In this document: positions 7,047 to 15,438 of the stretch, in pieces
Layout: every line of letters starts with the position of its first letter
How positions within the stretch are numbered: position 1 is the stretch's first letter
From: QYQD01 sp040755415
GTDB taxonomy: Bacteria > Desulfobacterota > QYQD01
NCBI GenBank assembly: GCA_040755415.1
Contig: JBFMAZ010000085.1
Span: 1-42,817 of the forward strand
DNA length: 42,817 bases
Direction of reading: 5' to 3'
The notes under the pieces: generated by a model
Told to the model about the DNA's origin: nothing
Database searches by the model: none
The model's input: only the letters and a program-made list of their open reading frames with translations
Made by a program: the position numbers and the translations under genes

Positions 7047-8036
7047 GTGAAAAGAGTATCCATAAGGTCTTTAATCCTGTTTTGCTCGTTATTTTTAATA
7101 ACCGCCTCTATGGCCGGCGCAGAGACAGGTGTTTACACGGTTCAGCCAGGCGATACCCTCTGGGGTATCACCAGCCGGTTCTTCCATGACCCCTGGCTAT
7201 GGCCCAACCTATGGAAGAACAACCCCCACATTACCAATCCACATCTGGTCTTCCCTGGTTGGCGGCTGCGACTCTCTGTAGAGAAAGAAGCCCCAAAACA
7301 AGAATTCGAGCCTTCGGTACCGCCACCTTCTATATCCCATATAGAGACCAGGCCCGCGGAACCGCCTGAAAGGCCAACGGTCAAGACCTTTACCTATTTA
7401 GGGATGAATACTCTGGGCTTTATCTCCAAAGAGAGGCTGGAAGAAAAAGGGACCATCCGAGACCTGCCCTTGTTCAAAGAGCTGCTGAGCCAGGGTGACG
7501 TGGTATATCTTACCAATGATAGGGATCTGCTCCAGAAAGGAAGCACTTGGACTGTATATCGCGCCCCGGATATGGTGTACCGCCCTTTGACCCGGGAGAG
7601 AATAGGCTATTACTATCTGCCGCTGGGGATACTTGAAATCATTAAGGCTGGCAATCCGGCCACGGGTCGAATTATATCCTCGTATCAGGCCATCTCTGTT
7701 GACGACCAGATTATGCCTTCAGAAGAGATGCCCACTCATATACCTTTAAAAACTCCCTCCAGCCCCATAGCCGCAACCATTATTAAGTCCGAGCCGCCAG
7801 CGGAAAAAATAGCCCAGCACTATATAGTTTATCTGGATAAGGGAAAGAAAGACGGCCTGGAAGCCGGGGTTTGTCTTGAGGTCTTCAAGACAAAAGAGGT
7901 GGCAGGCAGTCAGCAAATTCTCTCCCTGGGGAATATCCTGGTGCTCCAGACGCAGGCAGAAACATCTGCCGCCCTGGTTATAAGATCGAAGGAGCCGTTT
8001 TCTATTGGGGAAAAGGTCCGAACTGAGAATCCCTAA
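7047..8036 (+). CDS. Secreted LysM-domain protein
   Basis: This 329-residue protein has a signal peptide (LILFCSLFLITASMAGA) and one LysM domain at about 29-77, seen as YTVQPGDTLWGITSRFF, then LWPNLWKNNPHITNPHLVFPGWRL. LysM binds peptidoglycan, so it should work in the cell envelope. A proline-rich linker follows, then a domain of about 200 residues (YLGMNTLGFISKE... to ...FSIGEKVRT) that I cannot assign. Similar LysM proteins of unknown role occur across Desulfobacterota. The start has GGGGATAACA upstream. No catalytic domain was recognised. Confidence 0.75.
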   Translation: MKRVSIRSLILFCSLFLITASMAGAETGVYTVQPGDTLWGITSRFFHDPWLWPNLWKNNPHITNPHLVFPGWRLRLSVEKEAPKQEFEPSVPPPSISHIETRPAEPPERPTVKTFTYLGMNTLGFISKERLEEKGTIRDLPLFKELLSQGDVVYLTNDRDLLQKGSTWTVYRAPDMVYRPLTRERIGYYYLPLGILEIIKAGNPATGRIISSYQAISVDDQIMPSEEMPTHIPLKTPSSPIAATIIKSEPPAEKIAQHYIVYLDKGKKDGLEAGVCLEVFKTKEVAGSQQILSLGNILVLQTQAETSAALVIRSKEPFSIGEKVRTENP

Positions 8037-8094
8037 GGTCGCGCCCGCTTCAGAAAGACACAGAATAAGTTGACCGCACGAGAACAATTTTGTC

Positions 8095-8124
8095 TTGACA
8101 AAGCCATATATATCGATTAATTAT
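8095..8124 (+). promoter_or_regulatory. Candidate sigma-70 promoter for rplM-rpsI
   Basis: A perfect TTGACA (8095-8100) is followed after 18 bases by AATTAT (8119-8124), a weak -10. The transcript would start about 30 bases before rplM. The -10 match is poor, so the call is tentative. Confidence 0.4.
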
Positions 8125-8160
8125 GCCTGCCTATTCATTATATAGGTAGTGGAGAGCGTA

Positions 8161-8589
8161 ATGAAAACTTATTCGGCGAAGGCCAGGGATATAAAAAGGA
8201 AGTGGTGTGTGGTTGACGCTACCGATAAGATTCTGGGTCGCCTGGCCAGTAATATAGCGGCCAGGCTCCGCGGCAAGCACAAACCGGTTTATACATCACA
8301 TGTGGATACAGGTGATTTTATTATCGTTGTCAATGCCGACAAGGTGAGATTGACCGGCAAGAAATGGTCTGATAAGTTGTATCATCATCATACCGGTTAT
8401 ATAGGTGGATTAAAGACCGCCAGTGCCGAGGAACTATTGAGTAAAAAACCTGAAGAACTAATCCGGCATGCGGTTAGAGGTATGTTACCTAAAAACAGCC
8501 TGGGTCGCAGTATGCTCAAGAAGCTGAAGGTTTATACGGGGGCGGATCATCCTCATCAGGCACAGCAGCCGGAAGAATTATCTATTTAA
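8161..8589 (+). CDS. rplM: 50S ribosomal protein L13
   Basis: L13 is an early-assembling protein of the large ribosomal subunit. The 142-residue length equals that of E. coli L13. Family segments are WCVVDATDKILGRLAS, the HVDTGDFIIVVNADKV core, and RGMLPKNSLGRSMLKKLKVY. The ATG at 8161 has GGAGA 6 bases upstream; a GTG at 8149 is less likely. It is followed 13 bases later by rpsI, the standard L13-S9 pair. Confidence 0.97.
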   Translation: MKTYSAKARDIKRKWCVVDATDKILGRLASNIAARLRGKHKPVYTSHVDTGDFIIVVNADKVRLTGKKWSDKLYHHHTGYIGGLKTASAEELLSKKPEELIRHAVRGMLPKNSLGRSMLKKLKVYTGADHPHQAQQPEELSI

Positions 8590-8602
8590 GCAGGAGTCTT
8601 GC

Positions 8603-8995
8603 ATGGCAGAAAAACTGTATTACGCAACAGGCAAACGAAAGACGGCCATAGCCAGGGTATGGATGCGTTCTGGCAAGGGGAATATAGTTATTAACGACAG
8701 CTCTCCGGAAGAATATTTTAACGGTGAAGTGCCTGTACTCATCCTTAAAAAGCCGCTTACACTTACGGAAAGCATGAGTAATCTCGACATCTCAGTTAAT
8801 GTTACCGGTGGCGGGAAGATGGCGCAGGCCGGGGCTGTTCGTCATGGTATTGCCAGGGCGCTTCTGGAAGTTAACCCTGAATACCGGCTGACGCTGAAAA
8901 AGGCCGGTTTGCTGACCAGGGATCCACGGGCTAAAGAGCGCAAAAAATATGGGCAAAAGGGCGCCCGGGCACGCTTCCAATATTCCAAGAGATGA
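8603..8995 (+). CDS. rpsI: 30S ribosomal protein S9
   Basis: S9 is a small-subunit protein whose basic C-terminal tail reaches the P-site tRNA. The 130-residue sequence is typical: YYATGKRKTAIARVW at the start, GGGKMAQAGAVRHGIARAL in the middle, and the required SKR end. CAGGAG lies upstream at good spacing. It is in an operon with rplM and is followed by a strong terminator. Confidence 0.97.
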   Translation: MAEKLYYATGKRKTAIARVWMRSGKGNIVINDSSPEEYFNGEVPVLILKKPLTLTESMSNLDISVNVTGGGKMAQAGAVRHGIARALLEVNPEYRLTLKKAGLLTRDPRAKERKKYGQKGARARFQYSKR

Positions 8996-9023
8996 TTTGG
9001 TCTGAATAATCAAGGTATCTTTT

Positions 9024-9061
9024 AAAAGAGGGTTTGCCTTTTGGGCAAGCCCTCTTTTTTT
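9024..9061 (+). terminator. Rho-independent terminator after rpsI
   Basis: AAAGAGGGTTTGCC pairs with GGCAAGCCCTCTTT around a short TTTTG loop, followed by a T run to 9061. It ends the rplM-rpsI transcript, and argC begins 24 bases further on. Confidence 0.9.
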
Positions 9062-9084
9062 ACCAGCGCAGCGAGGAGGTTACT

Positions 9085-10122
9085 ATGATCCGTGCCGCTA
9101 TAATCGGAGCTACTGGCTATACCGGACTGGAACTGGTAAGGATATTATCTGCACATCCCGAAGTTACTATTACTGCAGCTACCTCCCGCCAATACGAAGG
9201 CCAGCCGCTGCACAAGGTCTTTCCGTTACTCTCAGGGAGTGTGGATATTGTCTGTCAGTCCCCTTCGCCTGAAAGGGTTATCGAGGCGGCCGACGTTATT
9301 TTTCTGGCCGTTCCGCATCAGACGGCCATGACTCATGTCCCAATTTTTCTGCAGGCCAACAAAAAGGTAATTGATTTAAGCGCTGATTTTCGCCTGAAGG
9401 ATGTCGGGGTATATGAGAAATGGTATCAGCCTCATAGTGCTTCGGAATATCTGGCCGAGGCGGTCTATGGACTACCTGAAATACATGTGGCGGCGATAAA
9501 GAAGGCACGATTGGTAGCCAACCCGGGCTGCTACCCGACTACCGTAATCCTGGGCCTGGCCCCACTCCTCAAGAAGGGCCTTATCGACAACAAAAGTATT
9601 GTGGTGGACTCCAAGTCCGGGGTAAGCGGTGCGGGCCGATCCGCCGTGTTAAGCAACCTCTTTTGCGAGGTACATGAAGACCTTAAGGCTTACAAGGTAG
9701 CTGCCCACCGCCATACACCGGAGATGGAGCAGGAACTCAGCCTGCTGGCCGGGGGAGAGCTAACCATAACCTTCATACCCCACCTGGTGCCCATGGGCCG
9801 GGGGATGCTAAGCACAATCTACGCCGATCTAAAAGGACAGCAGACTACAGGGGATTTAATTTCCGAGTACGAAGAGTTTTATCATCAGGCCCCTTTCGTG
9901 AAGATCTGCGCAGAAGGCACCTACCCGCAAACCGCCCATGTCAAAGGGTCTAATTATTGTTTCATCGGCCTGAAAGTGGACGAACGCACCGGCCGTGTGG
10001 TTATACTCTCGGCTATAGATAATCTGACCAAGGGGGCCTCCGGGCAGGCGGTACAGAACATGAATCTTATGTTCGGCCTGGAGGAGACTACAGGGTTGAA
10101 GGGGATACCGCTCTTTCCGTAA
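9085..10122 (+). CDS. argC: N-acetyl-gamma-glutamyl-phosphate reductase
   Basis: ArgC reduces N-acetylglutamyl phosphate to the semialdehyde with NADPH in arginine synthesis. The 345-residue protein has the nucleotide-binding GATGYTG (8-14) and the catalytic cysteine (Cys149) in VANPGCYPT. HRHTPEMEQ and the HVKGSNYC region are also typical. The ATG at 9085 follows a strong GAGGAGG. Other arginine genes are absent. Placement after rplM-rpsI is conserved in related bacteria. The terminator just before it implies its own promoter or readthrough. Confidence 0.96.
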   Translation: MIRAAIIGATGYTGLELVRILSAHPEVTITAATSRQYEGQPLHKVFPLLSGSVDIVCQSPSPERVIEAADVIFLAVPHQTAMTHVPIFLQANKKVIDLSADFRLKDVGVYEKWYQPHSASEYLAEAVYGLPEIHVAAIKKARLVANPGCYPTTVILGLAPLLKKGLIDNKSIVVDSKSGVSGAGRSAVLSNLFCEVHEDLKAYKVAAHRHTPEMEQELSLLAGGELTITFIPHLVPMGRGMLSTIYADLKGQQTTGDLISEYEEFYHQAPFVKICAEGTYPQTAHVKGSNYCFIGLKVDERTGRVVILSAIDNLTKGASGQAVQNMNLMFGLEETTGLKGIPLFP

Positions 10123-10133
10123 GAGCCGGCCCC

Positions 10134-10868
10134 ATGCGGAACATCAAGCTCATATTGGAATATGATGGCACGGCCTATTGCGGCTGGCAGAGGCAGGTAA
10201 ACGGCCTGGGCATCCAGGAGGTCCTGGAAGAAAAAATTGGTGTCATGACCGGCGAGGCGGCCAAGGTAATCGGATCCGGACGTACGGACGCCGGGGTGCA
10301 TGCCATAAACCAGGCAGCAAACTTCAAGACTGCCTCTAAAATCCCGGTAGATGGGTTTTTACGAGGGCTAAACAGCCTCCTCCCTCAGGACATCGCGGTA
10401 AAAGAGGTATGCGAAGTCCCCGCCGATTTCCACGCCCGCTACTCGGCCTTAGAGAAGGTATATCTATACCGCATACTGAATGATCGGATAAGGTCTCCAC
10501 TCCACCACCTCTATACCTGGTTTGTGCCCCATGACCTGGACTTTGTAGTCATGGAAAAATGCCTCCCGGTTTTGCAGGGAGGGCATGATTTTGCTGCCTT
10601 TATGGCCAGCGGGAGCTCCGTCAAGAGCACGATTCGCATAGTAAGCGCCTTAAAATTGACCAGGAAAGATAAGATAATCGAATTTGAAATAAAGGCCGAT
10701 GGGTTCCTACGCCACATGGTACGCAATATTGTAGGTACGCTGGTTGAGGTGGGGCAGGGGCGGGTAACTCCGGAAGGGTTTACGGACATCCTCCAGGCCG
10801 GAGATCGAAATATGGCTGGGATGACCGCACCGCCTCAGGGGCTATTCTTAAAAGAAGTGATTTATTGA
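10134..10868 (+). CDS. truA: tRNA pseudouridine(38-40) synthase TruA
   Basis: TruA converts uridines 38-40 in the anticodon stem-loop of many tRNAs to pseudouridine. The 244-residue protein has the catalytic aspartate (Asp52) in GSGRTDAGVHA, the opening EYDGTAYCGWQRQ, and the C-terminal FLRHMVRNIVGTLVEVG. It starts 11 bases after argC and is likely cotranscribed. A small hairpin, GGTGC/GCACC at 10921-10933, lies in the gap that follows. Confidence 0.96.
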   Translation: MRNIKLILEYDGTAYCGWQRQVNGLGIQEVLEEKIGVMTGEAAKVIGSGRTDAGVHAINQAANFKTASKIPVDGFLRGLNSLLPQDIAVKEVCEVPADFHARYSALEKVYLYRILNDRIRSPLHHLYTWFVPHDLDFVVMEKCLPVLQGGHDFAAFMASGSSVKSTIRIVSALKLTRKDKIIEFEIKADGFLRHMVRNIVGTLVEVGQGRVTPEGFTDILQAGDRNMAGMTAPPQGLFLKEVIY

Positions 10869-10974
10869 TTTTTGCTGGACAATCGCCCCGCTTTATCCTA
10901 AAAGATTATAGAATTTTCTCGGTGCAGAGCACCTGAGGCTGTAACTTATATTTAGAGAAAGGGGTTTTGCCGCC

Positions 10975-12177
10975 ATGTCTAAAGGAGCTTTATCCGGAAG
11001 GGCCCGCAGGATTAAGCCTTCTCCCACTCTGGCCATAGATGCCAAGGCCAAGGCCATGAAGGCTGCGGGGGTGGACATTATCAACTTCGGAGTGGGGGAG
11101 CCGGACTTTGATACCCCCGGCTATGTCAAAGAAGCCGCCATAAAGGCCATCGAAGATGGTTTTACCAAATATACCCCGGTCGGTGGTATCATAGAGCTAA
11201 AAGACGCCGTTATCAAACGGCTGAAAGATGACCACGGTTTGTCTTATACCCGTCAAGAGATAGTGATCTCCTGCGGGGGTAAACACGCCCTTTACAATCT
11301 GGCCCAGGCCCTTTTTGACAAGGGCGACGAGGTCATTATCCCGGCTCCCTATTGGGTATCCTATCCTCCTGTTGTCGAACTGGCCGGGGCCAAACCGGTT
11401 ATTATCGAGACCAGGGAAGAAGACGGTTTTGATCTCGATGTCTCCGCACTGGAAAAGATGATGACTCCGAGAACAAAGGGTATAATCCTCAATAGCCCAT
11501 CAAATCCCACGGGTTCTGTGTTCAGCACCAAGACCCTCAGACAAATGGGGGACCTGGTGCAAGATCACAACTGTTACGTTATTTCTGACGATATCTATGA
11601 AAAGATTCGTTTTGACGGCAAAAAGCCGGTTAATCTGCTCTCCCTTAATCCCAAACTCAAGGAGAAGGTATTCATTCTAAACGGTGTCTCCAAGACTTAC
11701 GCCATGACCGGCTGGCGGATTGGTTATCTGGCCGGGCCTGCCGATGTAATCTCGGCCGTAACCAACATCCAGAGTCAGAGCACTTCCAATCCCACCTCCA
11801 TAGCCCAAAAGGCCGCGGTCGCCGCCCTGAGCGGCCCGGATTCTTTCATTACCAAGATGGTATCTGTCTTCAAAGAACGCAGGGACTATATCGTTAAGCG
11901 ACTTAAAGCCATACCGGATGTAACGTGTGTCAAACCGCAAGGGGCATTCTATGCCTTTCCGAACGTCTCTGCGTATTACTCCCGGGGCTATAAGGGCCGG
12001 AAGATAACAAATTCTGTAGCCCTCTGTGATTACCTGCTGGAGGAGGCCCGTTTAGCCGTTGTTCCGGGGGTAGCCTTTGGCGATGACCGGTACATCAGAT
12101 TTTCCTTTGCTACGTCTATGGAGAATATCGCTAAGGGTATGGATCGATTTAAAGAGGCGCTAAAGAAACTGTCCTGA
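10975..12177 (+). CDS. Aspartate aminotransferase (class I, PLP-dependent)
   Basis: This 400-residue fold-type-I aminotransferase probably interconverts aspartate and 2-oxoglutarate with oxaloacetate and glutamate. The PLP lysine is Lys240 in GVSKTYAMTGWRIGY. Other marks are NFGVGEPDFDTP near the start, NSPSNPTG (about 173-180), SDDIYEKI, and the substrate arginine in YIRFSFATSMENI. It resembles the subgroup Ib AspC/AspB enzymes of Thermus and Bacillus, some of which also accept prephenate. An AAAGGGG site precedes it. Downstream is a repeat-filled gap. Confidence 0.92.
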   Translation: MSKGALSGRARRIKPSPTLAIDAKAKAMKAAGVDIINFGVGEPDFDTPGYVKEAAIKAIEDGFTKYTPVGGIIELKDAVIKRLKDDHGLSYTRQEIVISCGGKHALYNLAQALFDKGDEVIIPAPYWVSYPPVVELAGAKPVIIETREEDGFDLDVSALEKMMTPRTKGIILNSPSNPTGSVFSTKTLRQMGDLVQDHNCYVISDDIYEKIRFDGKKPVNLLSLNPKLKEKVFILNGVSKTYAMTGWRIGYLAGPADVISAVTNIQSQSTSNPTSIAQKAAVAALSGPDSFITKMVSVFKERRDYIVKRLKAIPDVTCVKPQGAFYAFPNVSAYYSRGYKGRKITNSVALCDYLLEEARLAVVPGVAFGDDRYIRFSFATSMENIAKGMDRFKEALKKLS

Positions 12178-12187
12178 ATTTAAAAGA

Positions 12188-12349
12188 GACGGCTTTGTAA
12201 AAAAGCTTGTTCACCGCTGAGTACGCAGAGGGCGCAGAGAAAAATCTTAAACTATTCAGTATGTTATCTCAGCGTTCTCAGCGATCTCTGCGGTAATTTT
12301 TTACTTTTTACGAGTTCATCAAAATTTGACTTTTTACGAATTAATCAAA
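12188..12349. repeat. MITE-like repeat family D, copy 1, plus an extra end
   Basis: The left end GACGGCTTTGTAAAAAAGC and the right end TTTTTACGAGTTCATCA (12305-12321) are family D ends. A second right end, TTTTTACGAATTAATCAA, follows at 12331-12348. The inside is a palindromic unit (ACCGCTGAGTACGCAGAG ... CTCTGCGGTAA). The same unit, inverted and interrupted, is inside the copy at 32570-32746. There is no coding potential. Confidence 0.65.
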
Positions 12350-12368
12350 AGAGGATTACCGAATAAAA

Positions 12369-12421
12369 CAACCTTTGGCGAGAGCAACACGGGCGTGTTG
12401 CTCTCCATGAGCCAAGGTTGC
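12369..12421 (-). terminator. Long hairpin, likely terminator of the PxxKW gene
   Basis: Read on the minus strand, CAACCTTGGCTC and GAGAGCAACACG pair with CGTGTTGCTCTC and GCCAAAGGTTG, with a small bulge at the ATG triplet. The hairpin is followed by TTGTTTTATT. It lies 30 bases past the stop of the minus-strand gene. The T-tract is imperfect. Confidence 0.6.
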
Positions 12422-12450
12422 ATAAATAGGAGCCAGCGGCCGGATTAACA

Positions 12451-12735
12451 TTAGCGGCCTGCAGCACCTCGTTTGGAGGCCTTAAGCGGATTGATTTTAG
12501 CGGCAGCTTTGGGTGCCTCTGTCTTGAGATGGGTAGCCAGGTTACAGTTGCCCTTCTTCCATTTTGAGGCGGGATCAGGATAGCTGCTGCAGTATTTACC
12601 TGTGGGAAATTCTATGATCCGGTTGCAACCCTCACACTTATCAATAACCTGATGACAGGCTCCACCATTGAAAGTACAACCTTTTTTGCTCATGAAGACG
12701 CAGCCAACCCCTGGTTTTACCGTTACACAGTCCAT
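12451..12735 (-). CDS. PxxKW-type cysteine-rich protein
   Basis: This small 94-residue protein has eight or more cysteines arranged as CxxxxGxGC, CTFNGGACHQVIDKCEGC, YCSSYPDP and then ASKWKKGNCNLATH. The P-x-x-K-W stretch and cysteine spacing match the small family seen mainly in sulfate-reducing Desulfobacterota. The function is not known to me; the cysteines suggest metal or iron-sulfur binding. The tail is basic and alanine-rich. The ATG at 12735 has AAGGGGGG about 9 bases upstream; a GTG at 12744 would sit on top of that site. It stands alone between a repeat and a terminator. Confidence 0.75.
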   Translation of the reverse strand: MDCVTVKPGVGCVFMSKKGCTFNGGACHQVIDKCEGCNRIIEFPTGKYCSSYPDPASKWKKGNCNLATHLKTEAPKAAAKINPLKASKRGAAGR

Positions 12736-12837
12736 GGGAATCACCCCCCCTTTACAAAGATTTTATAAAATATTTTTTAAAAAACGTCGCTTTATAATCG
12801 ATGGGTTAGGTTTTGTCAATAGAAAATAGGTAAAAAA

Positions 12838-13010
12838 ATGGAAGCCATCATTCCTTCGCTTCACGGCTTGCGCAGTGACCCTTTCGGGATTCGCAGGCGG
12901 GGAACACTTTCCCATTCCCGCCTCTGAAGGGCGGGCTTTCCCCTTCCTGCTCGCCCTCAAAGGGTGCCCCCCTGCTCCAGCAAGTTTCGCTCAGGAACAA
13001 CGGCTTCCAT
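12838..13010. repeat. MITE-like repeat family E (173 bp)
   Basis: The ends are inverted copies: ATGGAAGCCATCATTCCT on the left, and ATGGAAGCCGTTGTTCCT when the right end is read on the minus strand. The inside is C/G-rich with small palindromes (CCCGCCTCTGAAGGGCGGG) and no sensible protein. Only one copy is in the window. The rest of the 12736-13099 gap is AT-rich and featureless. Confidence 0.55.
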
Positions 13011-13099
13011 AAGAATGTGGGGAGCGCCCTAAAAATAATTCGCTTCCTCAAGCCGAAGAATTTTTACCCAGGGTAGGGTGGCGTTAATTTGGAGGAAGA

Positions 13100-13585
13100 A
13101 TGCGTGCTGTATTGCAGCGGGTTAAAGAAGCCCGGGTTACCGTTGATGGAAAAAAGGCAGGAGAGATAGGGCCTGGCCTCTTGATATTTCTGGGAGTAGA
13201 AAGGGATGATACCCCGGCAGATGCCGCTTATATGGCGTCAAAAATAGTATCTTTACGCATATTCGCCGATGGGTCTGACAAATTTAACCTTTCCCTCCTG
13301 GATGTGAGTGGTGAATGCCTTATCGTGTCCCAGTTTACTCTCCTTGGTGACTGCCGTAAGGGGAAAAGGCCATCCTTTGATCAGGCCGCGCCGCCGGCCC
13401 TGGCCCGGCAACTCTATGAGTTTTTCGTCACTGAGGTGCGCCGGCTGGTCGTGCCAAAGGCAGATTCGCCGGGGCGAAGTGTACCGGTAGCTACGGGAGA
13501 ATTTCAGGCCAGGATGGAGGTCTCGTTAGTAAACGATGGCCCGGTTACCATCCTTCTGGACAGTAGAAAGCAAAAGCACTCCTGA
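13100..13585 (+). CDS. dtd: D-aminoacyl-tRNA deacylase
   Basis: Dtd removes D-amino acids (and glycine from tRNA-Ala) wrongly attached to tRNA. The 161-residue protein starts MRAVLQRVKEARVTVDG. It has the conserved SQFTLLGDCRKGKRPSF, the catalytic threonine region and the Gly-cisPro motif in DGPVTILLDS. The VPVATGEFQARMEVSLVN segment is also typical. GGAGG lies upstream of the ATG. The C-terminal extension of about 10 residues (RKQKHS) is slightly longer than in E. coli. It stands alone between repeats. Confidence 0.95.
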   Translation: MRAVLQRVKEARVTVDGKKAGEIGPGLLIFLGVERDDTPADAAYMASKIVSLRIFADGSDKFNLSLLDVSGECLIVSQFTLLGDCRKGKRPSFDQAAPPALARQLYEFFVTEVRRLVVPKADSPGRSVPVATGEFQARMEVSLVNDGPVTILLDSRKQKHS

Positions 13586-13714
13586 GATTTCTCAAATCCC
13601 GCCACTTTCCAGGTTTTTTTCTTGCCTTCCATCCGGTGTTATGTATAAAAGATGAGGGTTGTTAGCTACTGGCTCATAGCTGATAGCTGACGGTTGATGA
13701 CAGCTAAACAAAAC

Positions 13715-13967
13715 GGGGTAGTGTCAAAGGTCTTATGAAAAATAACCACAGAGATGGAAAATCCGAAATCCGAAGCACGAAACTCGAAACAAATTCAAAT
13801 GACCAAATGAGAGCAATGACCAAAACGAAAAATCGAAGAGGTTGCTAATGGACGTTTCGAACATTCGACATTTGGATTTCGAATTTGTTTCGGATTTCGT
13901 ATTTCGATATTCGGATTTAGTTGCGGCTCTGCCGCGCTGTGTCCTGGTTTAATCTTTTGACAATACG
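13715..13967. repeat. MITE-like repeat family A, copy 2
   Basis: The ends match copy 1 at 2374-2655: GGTAGTGTCAAAGGTCTTATG and then AAAAATAACCACAGAG on the left, and TTTTGACAATACG on the right. The inside differs because another palindromic repeat fills it (13757-13919). From TTGACAATACG to GGAGGTCTT there are 13 bases, exactly as in copy 1, and the ATG of pgi follows. The preceding stretch 13586-13714 has short AGCTGATAGCTGA-type repeats only. Confidence 0.6.
13757..13919. repeat. Palindromic CCGAAATCCGAAGCACGAA repeat nested in family A
   Basis: The left arm AATCCGAAATCCGAAGCACG and onward mirrors the right arm (ATTTGTTTCGGATTTCG, then GATATTCGGATTT). Related copies are at 17436-17583 and, as a half, at 27742-27805. 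It forms a large imperfect hairpin. Its absence from family A copy 1 indicates insertion or exchange of the interior. Confidence 0.65.
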
Positions 13968-13990
13968 TAATACTGGAAAAGGAGGTCTTG

Positions 13991-15430
13991 ATGAAGAAAT
14001 GGGAAGATAAAAAATGGGTGTCAGCTCAGCGGCTTCGGGTAGATTTTAACTATGCCATGGCCGAGTTCGTGGGCGGGGATAATGGCATAAGCAATAAAGA
14101 GATAATGGAGCTTGAACCCAAGGCCAAGACCGTCCATAACCAGCTTCTAAAGAAAAGGAGTCAGGGCGCACTGGCCTTTTACGATCTTCCTTATGAAGAA
14201 AAAGAGTCCGCCCGTCTTGTTACGGCCGGGCGTAAGATTGGCCGGACCTGCCGCAACTTTATAGTGCTCGGTATAGGCGGATCAGCCCTGGGTGGAATAG
14301 CCCTGCAGCGAGCCCTGAATCATCCTCATTATAACCTGTTATCTGATGCCGAACGCAAGCACCGGCCACGCCTTTTCTTTGCCGATAATATCGACCCGGA
14401 TGGATTTCAGGCACTTTTAGATATCCTGGACCTGAGAGAAACGGTCTTCAATGTCATAAGCAAGTCCGGCGGTACGGCCGAGACCATGAGCCAGTTTATT
14501 TATGTGCGGGACAGGTTGATTAAAAAATTGGGTAAGGAAGGACATCGCTCACATATTGTGGTAACTACAGACCCTGAGAAGGGCAGGTTGAGGGAGATCG
14601 CCGAAAGGGAGGATTACCTGACCTTTCCCGTGCCAGCCGGGGTTGGCGGCCGTTTTTCGGTCCTCACTCCGGTGGGACTTTTGCCCGCTGCGGTTGCCGG
14701 GATCGATATTTCTATGCTCCTGGCCGGAGCCCGGGATATGGACAGGCGGTGCCGCATTTCAAATTTGTGGAAAAATCCGGCCTATCTGAATGCTGCGCTG
14801 TATTACCTGGCGGATACTAAAAAGGGTAAACCCATTGCAGTCATGATGCCGTATGCCGATGCCCTTTATGGAGTAGCAGACTGGTTCAGGCAGCTATGGG
14901 CAGAAAGCCTGGGGAAGAGGACAGACCTGGATGGCAATATTGTTTCTACCGGTCAGACCCCGGTCAGGGCCCTGGGGGCTACTGACCAGCATTCGCAATT
15001 ACAGCTTTACATGGAGGGCCCCAATAACAAGCTTATTACTTTTTTGATAGTAGAAAGGTTCCACAAAAGAATACCCCTCCCCGGATCTTTTGCTGATGTG
15101 GAGGGGGTAGGCTATCTGGGAGGGCACTCCTTGAATGAATTGATTGCCGTGGAACAGAAGGCCACGGAACTGGCCTTGACGCGCAATAAGCGTCCTAATC
15201 TAAGTATAATTGTCCCGGAAGTGAACGCCTTCACCCTGGGCCAGCTTTTATTCATGTTAGAGGTACAGACGGTTTTTGCCGGCGGGTTATACCATATCAA
15301 TCCCCTGGATCAGCCTGGAGTGGAAGAGGGCAAACAATTCGCCTATGGCCTTATGGGCCGAAAGGGATTTGAGCACAAGGCCAAAGAATTCGCCGAAAGA
15401 CCAAAGAAGAGCGAAAAATATATAATATAG
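13991..15430 (+). CDS. pgi: Glucose-6-phosphate isomerase
   Basis: Pgi interconverts glucose 6-phosphate and fructose 6-phosphate. The 479-residue protein carries the SIS-type fold with LGIGGSALGGIALQRAL, SKSGGTAETMSQF (the phosphate-binding serine loop), GVGGRFSVLTPVGLLP, and GATDQHSQLQLYMEGP. It is shorter than E. coli Pgi (549) and closer to the short bacterial form. GGAGG at 13981-13985 sets the ATG at 13991. That site lies at the right boundary of a family A repeat. A sensor kinase follows after 8 bases and is probably cotranscribed. Confidence 0.94.
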   Translation: MKKWEDKKWVSAQRLRVDFNYAMAEFVGGDNGISNKEIMELEPKAKTVHNQLLKKRSQGALAFYDLPYEEKESARLVTAGRKIGRTCRNFIVLGIGGSALGGIALQRALNHPHYNLLSDAERKHRPRLFFADNIDPDGFQALLDILDLRETVFNVISKSGGTAETMSQFIYVRDRLIKKLGKEGHRSHIVVTTDPEKGRLREIAEREDYLTFPVPAGVGGRFSVLTPVGLLPAAVAGIDISMLLAGARDMDRRCRISNLWKNPAYLNAALYYLADTKKGKPIAVMMPYADALYGVADWFRQLWAESLGKRTDLDGNIVSTGQTPVRALGATDQHSQLQLYMEGPNNKLITFLIVERFHKRIPLPGSFADVEGVGYLGGHSLNELIAVEQKATELALTRNKRPNLSIIVPEVNAFTLGQLLFMLEVQTVFAGGLYHINPLDQPGVEEGKQFAYGLMGRKGFEHKAKEFAERPKKSEKYII

Positions 15431-15438
15431 GAGAAAAC

